53,610 nucleotides of DNA from JBBRVW01 sp038246545 (GTDB lineage: Bacteria; Actinomycetota; Actinomycetes; JACCUZ01), in NCBI GenBank assembly GCA_038246545.1, contig JBBRVW010000033.1, positions 1 to 53,610 on the forward strand. The letters are read 5' to 3'. A program made the position numbers and the translations under genes. Positions 32,735 through 41,801 of this stretch are shown here, piece by piece (within the stretch, counting starts at the first letter, position 1; each line of letters opens with the position of its first letter). The notes beneath the pieces were generated by a model. It did no database searches. It was not told where the DNA came from and was given only the letters and a program-made list of their open reading frames with translations.

Positions 32735-35446
32735 TCAGTGGCTGGCGTCGTGCCAGGTACGGCCCACGCCCACCGACACGTCGAGCGGGACCGCGAGCTC
32801 GTGGGCCACACCCATCTCGCGCCGGACCAGGGCCTCGAGGGCCGACCGCTCCCCCGGAGCCACCTCGAGCACCAGCTCGTCGTGCACCTGGAGCAGCACC
32901 CGGCTGGCCAGGCCCTCGTCGGACAGGGATCGGTCGACGTTGAGCATCGCGACCTTGACCAGGTCGGCCGCCGAGCCCTGGATCGGCGCGTTCAGCGCCA
33001 TCCGCTCCGCCATCTCGCGGCGCTGCCGGTTGTCGCTGGTGAGGTCGGGCAGGTAGCGGCGCCGGCCCATGATCGTCTCCGTGAACCCGGACTTGCGGGC
33101 CTCGTCGACGACGTCGCGCAGGTAGTCGCGCACCCCACCGAACCGGAGGAAGTACTCGTCCATCAGGCCCTTGGCCTCGTCGGTGCCGATGCTCAGCTGG
33201 CGCGACAACCCGAACGCCGAGAGCCCGTAGGCCAGGCCGTAGGACATCGCCTTGATCTTGGCCCGCTGCTCGAGGGTGACGTCGGCGGGCTCGACCCCGA
33301 ACACCCGGGACGCCGTGAACGCGTGCAGGTCCTCGCCGGAGTGGAACGCCTCGATCAGCGCGGCATCCTCCGACAGGTGCGCCATGATCCGCATCTCCAC
33401 CTGGCTGTAGTCGGCGGTGAGCAGCGACTCGTAACCCTCGCCGACGACGAACGCCAGCCGGATCCGGCGGCCCTCCTCGGTGCGGATCGGGATGTTCTGC
33501 AGGTTGGGGTCGGTCGAGGACAGCCGGCCGGTCGCGGCGATCATCTGGTTGAACGTCGTGTGGATGCGTCCGTCGTCGCGCACCGTCTTCAGCAGGCCGT
33601 CGACGGTCACCTTGAGCCGGGTGGCGTCCCGGTGCCGCAGGATCGCGGCCAGGAACGGGTGGGCGGTCTCGGCGTAGAGGGCCTGCAGTGCGTCGGCGTC
33701 GGTGGTCCAGCCGGTCTTGGTGCGCTTGGTCTTGGGCATGCCGAGCTCGTCGAACAGCAGCACCTGCAGCTGCTTGGGCGAGCCGAGGTTGATCTCCTTG
33801 CCGATGACGGCGTACGCCTCGTCGGCGGCCTCCTTGACGGTGCCGGCGAACTGCGACTCCAGCGAGCTCAGGTGCTCGGTGTCGACCGCGATGCCGGCCC
33901 GCTCCATCGCCGCGAGCACCCCGATCAGCGGCAGCTCGACCTCGCGCAGCAGCCGGGTCGCGGCCTTCGCCTCGAGCTCGGCGTCCAGCGCCTCCGCCAG
34001 CTCGAGAACGGCCCGGGCCCGCAGCACGTCGGACTCCGCGGCGGTGGTGTCGTCCCCGCCGTCCAGCCCGAACGCCAGCTGCCCGTGGTCGTTGTCCTCG
34101 GCCCGCAGCTCGCGGCGCAGGTAGCGCAGGGCCAGGTCGGCCAGGTCGTAGCTGCGCTGGTCGGGCATCGCGAGGTAGGCCGACAGCGCGGTGTCGCTGG
34201 TGACGCCGGCCAGCTGCCAGCCGCGCGCCGCGAACGCCAGCGTCGGACCCTTCGCGTCGTGCAGCGCCTTGGGCGCCGACTCGTCCGCCAGCCAGGCCGC
34301 GACGGCCTGCTCGTCGGCCTCGCCGAGGGTCTCGGTGGCGAACCAGGCACCCTCGCCGTCGGCGGTCGCCAGCGCGACACCGGTGACGTCACCGGTGCCC
34401 GAGCCCCAGTAGCCGGACATGTGCACGCCGGTGCGCGTGCCGGCCCGCGCGTGCGCCTCGATCCACGGTGCCACCTGGTCGGCACCGAGGACCGTGAACG
34501 TGACCTCGAAGCCCTCGTCCGCCTCGGGCGTCGCCGCCTCGACGGTCTGGTAGAGCCGGTCCCGCAGCACCCGGAACTCCAGCGCGTCGAAGACCTGGTG
34601 CACCTCGTCGCGCTCCCAGTTGGTGCGCACCAGGTCGCCGGGCATCACCTCGATGGGGACCTCGCGCACCAGCTCGGTGAGCTGACGGTTCTGCACGACC
34701 TGAGCGAGGTGGCCCCGCAGCGCGTCGCCGGCCTTGCCCTTCACCTCGTCGACCCGGGCGACCAGCTGGTCGAGGTCGCCGAACTCCACGATCCACTTGG
34801 TCGCGGTCTTCTCCCCGACGCTGGGGATGTTCGGCAGGTTGTCGCTGGGGTCGCCCCGCAAGGCCGCGAAGTCGGGGTACTGCGCCGGGGTCAGGCCGTA
34901 CTTCTCCTGCACGTGCTCGGGGGTGAACCGCCACATGTCGGAGACGCCCTTGCGCGGGTAGAGCACCGTGACGTGGTCGGTGACCAGCTGCAGGGCGTCC
35001 CGGTCGCCGGTGCAGATCAGGACGTCGAAGCCCTCGCGCTCGGCGCGGCTCGTCACGGTGGCGATCACGTCGTCGGCCTCGTACCCCTCCGCCTCCAGCG
35101 TCGGGATGCGCAGGGCCGCGAGGACCTCCTTGACGAGGTCGACCTGCCCCTTGAAGTCTGCCGGGCTGGCCGAGCGGTTGGCCTTGTAGTCGGCGAACAG
35201 CTCCGACCGGAAGGTCTGCCGGGACACGTCGAACGCGACCGCCACGTGCGTCGGGTCCTCGTCGCGCAGCAGGTTGATGAGCATCGACGTGAAGCCGTAG
35301 ACCGCGTTGGTGAACTGCCCGGTCGTGGTCGAGAAGTTCTCCACCGGCAGCGCGAAGAAGGCGCGGTACGCCAGCGAGTGCCCGTCGAGGAGCAGGAGCC
35401 GGTCGGTCGCCTTGGCCGTCTTGGTGCTGCCGGTCCTCGCTGCCAC
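32735..35446 (-). CDS. polA: DNA polymerase I
   Basis: A 903-residue family A polymerase for gap filling and primer removal. The N-terminal 5'-nuclease domain begins LLLLDGHSLAYRAFFALP and has EGYEADDVIATV and CTGDRDALQLV. The middle 3'-5' exonuclease-like domain lacks obvious DEDD residues, as in other actinobacterial PolA. The polymerase domain has motif A DYSQVEMRIMAHLS (Asp679), motif B RAKIKAMSYGLAYG and motif C VHDELV (Asp856). GTG 35446 is chosen because AGGG lies eight bases ahead; GTG 35476 would add ten residues. It is divergent from the thioesterase gene. Confidence 0.96.
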   Translation of the reverse strand: MAARTGSTKTAKATDRLLLLDGHSLAYRAFFALPVENFSTTTGQFTNAVYGFTSMLINLLRDEDPTHVAVAFDVSRQTFRSELFADYKANRSASPADFKGQVDLVKEVLAALRIPTLEAEGYEADDVIATVTSRAEREGFDVLICTGDRDALQLVTDHVTVLYPRKGVSDMWRFTPEHVQEKYGLTPAQYPDFAALRGDPSDNLPNIPSVGEKTATKWIVEFGDLDQLVARVDEVKGKAGDALRGHLAQVVQNRQLTELVREVPIEVMPGDLVRTNWERDEVHQVFDALEFRVLRDRLYQTVEAATPEADEGFEVTFTVLGADQVAPWIEAHARAGTRTGVHMSGYWGSGTGDVTGVALATADGEGAWFATETLGEADEQAVAAWLADESAPKALHDAKGPTLAFAARGWQLAGVTSDTALSAYLAMPDQRSYDLADLALRYLRRELRAEDNDHGQLAFGLDGGDDTTAAESDVLRARAVLELAEALDAELEAKAATRLLREVELPLIGVLAAMERAGIAVDTEHLSSLESQFAGTVKEAADEAYAVIGKEINLGSPKQLQVLLFDELGMPKTKRTKTGWTTDADALQALYAETAHPFLAAILRHRDATRLKVTVDGLLKTVRDDGRIHTTFNQMIAATGRLSSTDPNLQNIPIRTEEGRRIRLAFVVGEGYESLLTADYSQVEMRIMAHLSEDAALIEAFHSGEDLHAFTASRVFGVEPADVTLEQRAKIKAMSYGLAYGLSAFGLSRQLSIGTDEAKGLMDEYFLRFGGVRDYLRDVVDEARKSGFTETIMGRRRYLPDLTSDNRQRREMAERMALNAPIQGSAADLVKVAMLNVDRSLSDEGLASRVLLQVHDELVLEVAPGERSALEALVRREMGVAHELAVPLDVSVGVGRTWHDASH

Positions 35447-35495
35447 GCGGTCGACCCTAGCCGGGCGCGCCGACACGGTTTCCGGCCGCCGTGCC

Positions 35496-35501
35496 TACCA
35501 T
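35496..35501 (+). promoter_or_regulatory. -10 box of a leaderless transcript
   Basis: TACCAT ends seven bases before ATG 35509. This spacing puts the transcription start on or next to the A of the start codon, and no ribosome site is present, so the thioesterase mRNA is probably leaderless. Confidence 0.55.
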
Positions 35502-35508
35502 CGCCACC

Positions 35509-35961
35509 ATGACCAGCGAGCCCCCGCGGAGCCCGGCCCAGCCCGATGCGAGCGCCCACGTCGACCACGCGAACGCGATGGCGCGCGGCACGCTGATGGA
35601 GCGGATGGGCATCGTCTTCACTGAGGTGTCACCGGAGCGACTGGTCGCCACCATGCCGGTCGCCGGCAACACCCAGCCGTACGGGCTGCTGCACGGCGGC
35701 GCCTCGGTCGTGCTCGCCGAGACGCTCGGCTCGTTCGGCTCGGTGGTGCACGCCGGCCCGGACCGGGTCGCGGTCGGCATCGACATCAACGCCACCCACC
35801 ACCGCGCCGCGCGCAGCGGCGTCGTCACCGGCACCGCGCGACCGCTGCACCTGGGCTCGACGATGGCGTCCTGGCAGGTCGAGATCGTCGACGAGGACGG
35901 CCGGCCGGTCTGCACCTCGCGGATCAGCTGCCTGCTGCGCGACGTCGCGCCCGGCAGCTGA
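35509..35961 (+). CDS. PaaI-family hotdog-fold thioesterase
   Basis: A 150-residue hotdog protein. GLLHGGASVVLAETLGS carries the HGG motif and catalytic Glu region of PaaI/YbgC-like acyl-CoA thioesterases; AVGIDINATHHRAARSG and ITSCLL-like ending strands complete the fold. Such enzymes hydrolyse aryl- or acyl-CoA; in actinobacteria this one commonly sits beside polA, from memory. The promoter spacing supports ATG 35509 as a leaderless start rather than upstream in-frame codons. Confidence 0.9.
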   Translation: MTSEPPRSPAQPDASAHVDHANAMARGTLMERMGIVFTEVSPERLVATMPVAGNTQPYGLLHGGASVVLAETLGSFGSVVHAGPDRVAVGIDINATHHRAARSGVVTGTARPLHLGSTMASWQVEIVDEDGRPVCTSRISCLLRDVAPGS

Positions 35962-35984
35962 CGCTGCGCTCCCCCGCGGCGGGA

Positions 35985-36575
35985 TCAGTCGACGACGCGG
36001 GCGACGACCGCGGCGCGCACCCGGCGCAGCGAGCGGCGGCGGGCCAGCAGGTTGCCGGTCACCGTGGGGGCGCCGGACGGCGCGAGGCGGCGACGCAGCA
36101 CGCTCACGGGGGCGGAGCGGCGGACGACGACGGGGCTGAAGCCGAGCCGTGCGTAGAACCGCTGGGTCTCGCGCATCTGCGGCAGCACGCTGGTCATCAC
36201 GTGCTCGGCGCCGACCTCGTCGGCGAAAAGGACGGCCGCGGCGAGCAGTGCCTTGCCGACGCCACGGCGGCGGTAGCCGTCACCGACGTGCAGGTAGTGG
36301 GCGTGCACGGCACGCTGCTCGAACAGCGGCGCGTACGGCTGCTCGGTGAGCAGCGTCATGCCGGCGACCTGGTCGTCGTCGACGATCGCGACCAGCGCCC
36401 GTGACGACGGGTCCTGCGCGATCCACTCGAGCCGGGCGCGCAGCGCCGCGTCGTCGGGACCAGGCATCAGCCGCTCGATCCGGCCGCCCAGGTCGCGCAG
36501 CTCCGCCCACAACGCCAGCAGCGCGGGCAGGTCGTCGGCCGTCGCCTCCCGGACGACGACTGCGGGTCGGGACAC
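35985..36575 (-). CDS. GNAT-family N-acetyltransferase
   Basis: A 196-residue acetyltransferase. VVVREATADDLPALLALWAEL is the usual N-terminal strand-helix; HYLHVGDGYRRRGVGKALLAAAV holds the acetyl-CoA pyrophosphate loop (R/Q-x-x-G-x-G/A as RRRGVGKA), and RFYARLGFSPV is the C-terminal GNAT motif. A basic tail of about 40 residues (RRRLAPSG, RRRSLRRVRAAVVARVVD) follows. Start is GTG 36575 with GGAGG ahead. It lies convergent to the thioesterase with 23 bases between stops. Acceptor unknown. Confidence 0.88.
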   Translation of the reverse strand: MSRPAVVVREATADDLPALLALWAELRDLGGRIERLMPGPDDAALRARLEWIAQDPSSRALVAIVDDDQVAGMTLLTEQPYAPLFEQRAVHAHYLHVGDGYRRRGVGKALLAAAVLFADEVGAEHVMTSVLPQMRETQRFYARLGFSPVVVRRSAPVSVLRRRLAPSGAPTVTGNLLARRRSLRRVRAAVVARVVD

Positions 36576-36761
36576 CGCACCTCCACCGGCTCGGGGAGCG
36601 CACCTGCGGCGCGCCTGGATCTTCTTCGGCCTCGTCCTCGGCTGCCCCCTACAACCGCGGCGGACACTACGCCCACCGAACCCCCCGGCGCGAGATGATC
36701 AGTCAGAAAGATCGAACCGGGTCCCACGACGGGTCCCCTCGGTCGCGACGTGGAGGTCGGT

Positions 36762-37502
36762 GTGCTGCGCGGTGCCGGGACGCTGCTCAACGTCGCGACG
36801 GTGCTCATCGGCTCGTCCCTCGGCGTCCTGCTGGGTCACCGGCTCCCCCAGCGCACCCGGGACGTCGTCACCGACGGTCTAGGTCTCGTCACTCTCCTGG
36901 TAGCGGCCACCAGCGCGGCGGCCGTCCTGGATCCCGAGCTGTCCGACGCGGTCGGGTCGAGCGCGCCGGTGCTGATCGTGCTGGGCGCCGTCCTGCTCGG
37001 CGGGATCACCGGGTCACTGCTGCGTATCGAGGACCGGCTGGAGGGCCTCGGCGCCGCGATCCGGCGGCGGGTGCCGCACGCCGGCGGGGACCGCGAGCGG
37101 TTCGTGGAGGGCTTCGTCGCCGCGTCGATCCTGTTCTGCGTCGGGCCGCTCACGATCCTGGGCACGCTGGACGACGGCCTGGGGCGCGGCATCGACAAGC
37201 TCGCGCTGAAGGCGACGCTGGACGGCTTCGCCTCGATCGCGTTCGCCGCCAGCCTCGGCTGGGGTGTCGCCGCGTCGGCGCTCGTCGTCCTGGTCGTCCA
37301 GGGACTGCTGACGCTCCTGGGGGCGCTGCTGGGCGACCTGCTCCCCGACGCGCACCTCGCCGCCCTCACAGCGACCGGCGGACTGCTCCTCGTCGGCGTG
37401 GGCCTGCGGCTGTTGCGACTGCGTCAGGTGCCTGTTGCCGACCTGTTGCCCGCGCTGGCCTTCGCCCCGCTGCTGGTCGCCATCGTGGTGGCAGTCCGGT
37501 AA
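36762..37502 (+). CDS. DUF554 membrane protein
   Basis: A 246-residue integral membrane protein starting LRGAGTLLNVATVLIGSSLGVLLGHRLP, with GLGLVTLLVA, FVEGFVAASILFCVGPLTILGTLDDGL and a final helix ALAFAPLLVAIVVAV. These are the conserved blocks of DUF554 (YdfK-like), six to seven helices, transport role suspected but unproven. GTG 36762 is chosen because GGAGGT lies five bases upstream; GTG 36750 would add four residues without a ribosome site. The 186 bases upstream to the divergent GNAT gene show no other feature. Confidence 0.87.
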   Translation: MLRGAGTLLNVATVLIGSSLGVLLGHRLPQRTRDVVTDGLGLVTLLVAATSAAAVLDPELSDAVGSSAPVLIVLGAVLLGGITGSLLRIEDRLEGLGAAIRRRVPHAGGDRERFVEGFVAASILFCVGPLTILGTLDDGLGRGIDKLALKATLDGFASIAFAASLGWGVAASALVVLVVQGLLTLLGALLGDLLPDAHLAALTATGGLLLVGVGLRLLRLRQVPVADLLPALAFAPLLVAIVVAVR

Positions 37503-37610
37503 CGGGTCGGCCCAGTTCCCCGGGTTCCTGCTCCTCCCGTCCGCCGGGGGGCACTATGCTCCCGGCCACCGGTGAGCCGGCCCGCTCGTCACCGACCCGG
37601 AGGTGCCCTG

Positions 37611-38912
37611 GTGCGCACGAGAGTCGCGCTGTTCCTTGCAACGCTTCTCTCCGCCTTCGTCGTCGTGCTCGGCATGGGAGCCGGACCGGCCTCGGCGGAC
37701 GGTGAGTCCATCTTCGGCTTCCTCTTCCAGATCAAGAAGTCCGAACGGGTCGCCTACGAGGGCGTGAAGGTCCAGGTGAAGGGCCCGGGCGGCTTCTCCC
37801 AGAGCACGACCAGCGACAAGACCGGTCGCTGGACCGTCGAGGTGCCGGGCAAGGGCACCTACACCGTCACCGTCGACGACAAGACGCTGCCCAAGAACGT
37901 CAACCTGCGCGACCCGTCGAAGAAGTCGCTCAAGGTGCCTGTCCTGGTCGGGCAGGACAAGCCGGTGCTCTTCCCGCTCGGCAAGAGCACGCGGAAGATC
38001 ACGAGCAAGTGGAACCAGGCCGCCCAGCTGACCGCGGAGGGCCTGCGCTTCGGCCTCATCGTCGCCCTTGCCGCGGTGGGGCTGTCGCTCATCTTCGGCA
38101 CCACCGGCCTGACCAACTTCGCCCACGGCGAGCTCGTCACGTTCGGCGCGATGACGACCTGGTGGGTCAGTACCGGCAAGGTGCCGTTCCTGCCCGACTT
38201 CGGGGGTCTGCAGTTCTTCCCGGCCGCGATCATCGCGTTGTTGCTGTGCGGCGCGTTCGGCTGGGCCAACGACGCCGGACTCTGGAAACCGCTGCGCCGG
38301 CGCGGCACCGGGTTGATCGCGGCGATGATCGTCTCGATCGGCCTGGGCATCTTCCTGCGGTACTTCTTCCTGTACCTGTTCAGCGGTGTCACCCGGTCCT
38401 ACCCGGACTACCGGGGGGCGAAGGGCATCGACTTCGGCCCGATCAGCCTTGCGGCCGTCGACTACTGGTCGATGGCCGTCGCCGTGATCGTGCTGGCGGC
38501 GACGATCCTGGCGCTGGTGCGGACCCGCATCGGCAAGGCGACCCGCGCGGTCGCCGACAACCCGGCCCTCGCTGCGGCCTCCGGCATCGACGTCGACCGG
38601 GTCATCCGGGTGGTCTGGGTGGTCGGTGCGATGCTCGCCGGGCTGGCCGGGGTGCTGCTCGGCCTGGCCCAGGGCGTCAACTTCCAGATGGGCTTCCAGA
38701 TCCTGCTGCTCATCTTCGCCGCCGTGACCCTCGGCGGGCTCGGGACGGCGTACGGGGCCCTGGTCGGCAGCATCGTGGTCGGCATGTTCATCTCGGTGAT
38801 CACGCTGTGGGTCCCGGTGGAGCTGAAGAACATCGGTGCGCTCGGCATCTTGATCGTCATCCTCCTCGTCCGGCCGCAGGGCATCCTGGGCCGCGCGCAG
38901 CGGGTCGGCTGA
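37611..38912 (+). CDS. livH: Branched-chain amino acid ABC permease LivH with secreted N-terminal beta-domain
   Basis: A 433-residue inner-membrane permease. Residues 1-29 look like a cleavable signal peptide (ALFLATLLSAFVVVLGMG, site after ASA). Residues 45-122 resemble a carboxypeptidase-regulatory or Ig-like beta-sandwich (EGVKVQVKGPGGF, TSDKTGRWTVEVPGKG, YTVTVDD). The LivH permease follows from about 140: GLRFGLIVALAAVGLSLIFG, TGLTNFAHGELVT, and the EAA-like loop ADNPALAAASGIDV. Ordinary LivH proteins are about 290-310 residues and lack the front part. Start GTG 37611 has GGAGGTG seven bases ahead. First gene of livHMGF. Confidence 0.92.
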   Translation: MRTRVALFLATLLSAFVVVLGMGAGPASADGESIFGFLFQIKKSERVAYEGVKVQVKGPGGFSQSTTSDKTGRWTVEVPGKGTYTVTVDDKTLPKNVNLRDPSKKSLKVPVLVGQDKPVLFPLGKSTRKITSKWNQAAQLTAEGLRFGLIVALAAVGLSLIFGTTGLTNFAHGELVTFGAMTTWWVSTGKVPFLPDFGGLQFFPAAIIALLLCGAFGWANDAGLWKPLRRRGTGLIAAMIVSIGLGIFLRYFFLYLFSGVTRSYPDYRGAKGIDFGPISLAAVDYWSMAVAVIVLAATILALVRTRIGKATRAVADNPALAAASGIDVDRVIRVVWVVGAMLAGLAGVLLGLAQGVNFQMGFQILLLIFAAVTLGGLGTAYGALVGSIVVGMFISVITLWVPVELKNIGALGILIVILLVRPQGILGRAQRVG

Positions 38913-38930
38913 GGAAACGGAGAGCTCGTC

Positions 38931-39923
38931 GTGGACTGGACCCGGATCATCGTCAACGCCCTCGAGGCGTCCGTCGGCCTGCAGACCGTCGTGTTCGCTC
39001 TCGCCGCGATCGGTCTCAACGTGCACTTCGGCTACACCGGGCTGCTCAACTTCGGCCAGTCCGGCTTCCTCGCGGTCGCGGCGTACGGCATGGCCGTGAC
39101 GGTCTCGAGCTTCGACCTGCCGCTCTGGCTGGGCATCATCATCGGTCTGGCGGCCGCCGTGCTGCTCGCACTGCTGCTCGGTATCCCGACCCTGCGGTTG
39201 AGAGCCGACTACCTCGCCATCGTCACGATCGCGTCAGCGGAGATCATCCGGCTGACCGTGCGCTCGGTGACCTTCCAGGACACCTTCGGCGGCTCCGATG
39301 GGCGGCAGGCGTTCGCCGGCGACTTCTATGCCATCAACCCGTTCCCGATCGGCAACTACAACATCGGTAGCTTCGGCTTCAGCGAGCGTCAGATGTGGGT
39401 GCTCTCGGTCGGCTGGTCGCTGGTCGCGCTGTCGTGCTTGATCGTCTTCCTGCTGATGCGCAGCCCGTGGGGTCGGGTGCTCAAGGCCATCCGCGAGGAC
39501 GAGGACGCGGTGCGCAGCCTCGGCAAGAACGTCTACGCCTACAAGATGCAGAGCCTGGTGATCGGTGGTGTGCTCGGCTGCCTCGGCGGCTTCATCTACG
39601 GGCTCGGACAGGCCTCGATCCAACCCGACATCTTCGGCACCGACACGACGTTCTTCGCCTACACGATCCTGATCCTCGGCGGCGCCGCGCGGGTCGCGGC
39701 ACCGGTCGTGGGTGCCGCGATCTTCTGGGTGCTCCTGTCCCTGACCGACAACATCCTCAACGAGGCGATCAACGCCGGCTACGTCTCGAACTCGGTGATC
39801 AACAGCACCCAGGTCGGCCAGTTCCGGTTCATGCTGGTCGGCCTGCTGCTCATGCTCCTGATGATCTTCCGACCGCAGGGGATCTTCGGCGACCGGAGGG
39901 AGATCGCGCTCGATGCCCGATGA
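38931..39923 (+). CDS. livM: Branched-chain amino acid ABC permease LivM
   Basis: A 330-residue permease partner of LivH. GLNVHFGYTGLLNFGQSGFLAVAAYG near the N-terminus and the cytoplasmic coupling loop AIREDEDAVRSLGKNVYAYKM are characteristic; about nine helices are visible. The periplasmic loop after LTVRSVTFQDTFGGSDG is longer than minimal. Start GTG 38931 with a GGAG element 18 bases after the livH stop. Its end overlaps livG by 11 bases. Confidence 0.94.
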   Translation: MDWTRIIVNALEASVGLQTVVFALAAIGLNVHFGYTGLLNFGQSGFLAVAAYGMAVTVSSFDLPLWLGIIIGLAAAVLLALLLGIPTLRLRADYLAIVTIASAEIIRLTVRSVTFQDTFGGSDGRQAFAGDFYAINPFPIGNYNIGSFGFSERQMWVLSVGWSLVALSCLIVFLLMRSPWGRVLKAIREDEDAVRSLGKNVYAYKMQSLVIGGVLGCLGGFIYGLGQASIQPDIFGTDTTFFAYTILILGGAARVAAPVVGAAIFWVLLSLTDNILNEAINAGYVSNSVINSTQVGQFRFMLVGLLLMLLMIFRPQGIFGDRREIALDAR

Positions 39924-40875
39924 CGAGATGACGACGACCGAGGCCGGCTCGAGGCGGGGCCGCCGCGATGCCGCTGCCGCCGCGCTGGCCGACGTCCCGC
40001 ACCAGCCCGGGGCCAAGAAGCCCGACCCGATCATGGTGGCCGACCACATCGTCCGCCAGTTCGGCGGCCTCACGGCCGTCGACGTCGAGCACGTCGAGAT
40101 CCAGCGAGGTGCCATCACCGCCCTGATCGGGCCGAACGGCGCCGGCAAGACCACCTTCTTCAACCTGCTCACCGGGTTCGACCAGCCGACCGAGGGCGCC
40201 TGGTCCTTCGGCGGCCGGGCGCTCAAGGGTGTCGCCGCGCACAAGGTGGCCCGGATGGGCATGGTGCGCACCTTCCAGCTCACCAAGGCGCTGTCCAAGC
40301 TCACGGTGATCGAGAACATGCGGCTCGGCGCCACCGGCCAGAAGGGCGAGAACGTCTTCGCCGCCCTCTTCCAGGCCCTCTGGGGTGCCCAGGAGCGGGA
40401 GATCACGGCCCGGGCCGACGACCTGCTCGCCCGCTTCAAGCTGGACACCAAGCGCGAGGACTTCGCCGGCAGCCTCTCCGGCGGCCAGCGCAAGCTGCTC
40501 GAGATGGCCCGCGCGCTGATGGTCAACCCCGAGATGGTCATGCTCGACGAGCCGATGGCCGGGGTGAACCCCGCGCTGACCCAGTCGCTGCTCGGCCACG
40601 TGAAGGACCTGCGCGAGGACGGCATGACCGTCCTGTTCGTCGAGCACGACATGGACATGGTGCGGGACATCTCGGACTGGGTCATCGTCATGGCGCAGGG
40701 CAAGATCATCGCCGAGGGCCCGCCGGACTCGGTGATGGGCGACCAGCGGGTGATCGACGCGTACCTGGGCTCGCACCACGACGCTCCCCTCACCGAGGAG
40801 GAGGAGCAGCAGGTGCTCGCCGAGGCCGAGGAGGCGCTCGAGCGCGAGCGCGCCGAGAGGGAAGGGAAGACGTGA
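39913..40875 (+). CDS. livG: Branched-chain amino acid ABC ATPase LivG
   Basis: A 320-residue ATP-binding subunit. Walker A is GPNGAGKT (73-80), the signature is SLSGGQRKLLEMARALM, Walker B VMLDEPMAGVNP, and the switch histidine is in VLFVEHDMDMV. About 40 residues precede the core (MPDDEMTTTEAGSRRGRRDA...) and an acidic, Glu-rich tail of about 35 residues follows, both absent from minimal LivG. ATG 39913 overlaps livM; the GGAGGG before it is 12 bases away, so ATG 39928 is a possible alternative. Confidence 0.94.
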   Translation: MPDDEMTTTEAGSRRGRRDAAAAALADVPHQPGAKKPDPIMVADHIVRQFGGLTAVDVEHVEIQRGAITALIGPNGAGKTTFFNLLTGFDQPTEGAWSFGGRALKGVAAHKVARMGMVRTFQLTKALSKLTVIENMRLGATGQKGENVFAALFQALWGAQEREITARADDLLARFKLDTKREDFAGSLSGGQRKLLEMARALMVNPEMVMLDEPMAGVNPALTQSLLGHVKDLREDGMTVLFVEHDMDMVRDISDWVIVMAQGKIIAEGPPDSVMGDQRVIDAYLGSHHDAPLTEEEEQQVLAEAEEALERERAEREGKT

Positions 40876-41801
40876 GCGACGACCGTCCCACCGGTGACAC
40901 CACCGGCGAGCGACCCGACGGGCCCACCGACGACACCGCCGAGCAGCCCGCCGACCAGCCGGGGACACCGGCCGGCGCCGAGCAGGACGCGGGCCTCAAG
41001 GCCGCCGAGGGCGACGCGGCGCCGCGGGCGGACCACACAATCTCCCGCGAGGACCGCAGCGCGCACACGGACGCCGCGACCGACGCGCTGCTGCGCGCCG
41101 ACGAGGTGGTCGCGGGGTACGTGCCCGGCGTCAACATCCTCAACGGCTGCGACTTCTACGTGAACGACGGCGAGCTGGTCGGGATCATCGGCCCCAACGG
41201 CGCCGGCAAGTCCACGCTGCTCAAGGCCATCTTCGGCCTGATCAAGGTCAGCAGCGGGTCGATCACCCTGCGCGGCGAGACCATCACCGGGATGAAGGCG
41301 GACCGCCTGGTCGCCAAGGGCGTCGGGTTCGTGCCGCAGACCAACAACGTGTTCCCGAGCCTGACGATCGAGGAGAACCTCCAGATGGGGGTCTTCCAGG
41401 CACCGAAGAAGTTCAAGAAGAGCTTCGAGTTCGTCACCGGGCTGTTCCCCGCCCTCGGCGACCGCCGCGCCCAGCGCGCCGGCTCGCTCTCCGGCGGCGA
41501 GCGCCAGATGGTGGCGATGGGCCGGGCCCTGATGATGGAGCCGTCGGTGCTGCTGCTCGACGAGCCGTCGGCCGGCCTGTCCCCCGCCCTGCAGGACGAG
41601 GTCTTCGTCCGGACCCGGCAGATCAACCGGGCCGGCGTCTCGGTGATCATGGTCGAGCAGAACGCCCGCCGCTGCCTGCAGATCTGCGACCGCGGCTACG
41701 TCCTCGACCAGGGCCGCAACGCCTACACCGCCTCCGGCCAGGAGCTCGCCAGCGACCCGAAGGTCATCGAGCTCTACCTCGGCACCCTCGCCAAGGCCTG
41801 A
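40872..41801 (+). CDS. livF: Branched-chain amino acid ABC ATPase LivF
   Basis: A 309-residue ATPase. The first 75 residues are a low-complexity acidic region rich in Asp, Thr, Pro and Glu (e.g. ERPDGPTDDTAEQPADQP), probably disordered. The ABC core follows: Walker A GPNGAGKS (107-114), signature SLSGGERQMVAMGRALM, Walker B VLLLDEPSAGLSP and VIMVEQNARRCL. Start GTG 40872 overlaps the livG stop (GTGA). Ordinary LivF is about 235 residues. It ends the livHMGF operon; a bidirectional terminator lies 220 bases downstream. Confidence 0.94.
   Translation: MSDDRPTGDTTGERPDGPTDDTAEQPADQPGTPAGAEQDAGLKAAEGDAAPRADHTISREDRSAHTDAATDALLRADEVVAGYVPGVNILNGCDFYVNDGELVGIIGPNGAGKSTLLKAIFGLIKVSSGSITLRGETITGMKADRLVAKGVGFVPQTNNVFPSLTIEENLQMGVFQAPKKFKKSFEFVTGLFPALGDRRAQRAGSLSGGERQMVAMGRALMMEPSVLLLDEPSAGLSPALQDEVFVRTRQINRAGVSVIMVEQNARRCLQICDRGYVLDQGRNAYTASGQELASDPKVIELYLGTLAKA

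Noticed and set aside
32738..35512. A 924-codon open frame on the plus strand opposite polA
   Set aside because: It is a composition artefact of GC-rich coding DNA: polA on the other strand is unmistakable, and the plus-strand product shows no domain.
36576..36761. A small lipoprotein-like frame (RRAWIFFGLVLGC) between GNAT and DUF554 genes
   Set aside because: No start codon with ribosome site, no lipobox context, and the frame continues as Arg/Pro-rich sequence.
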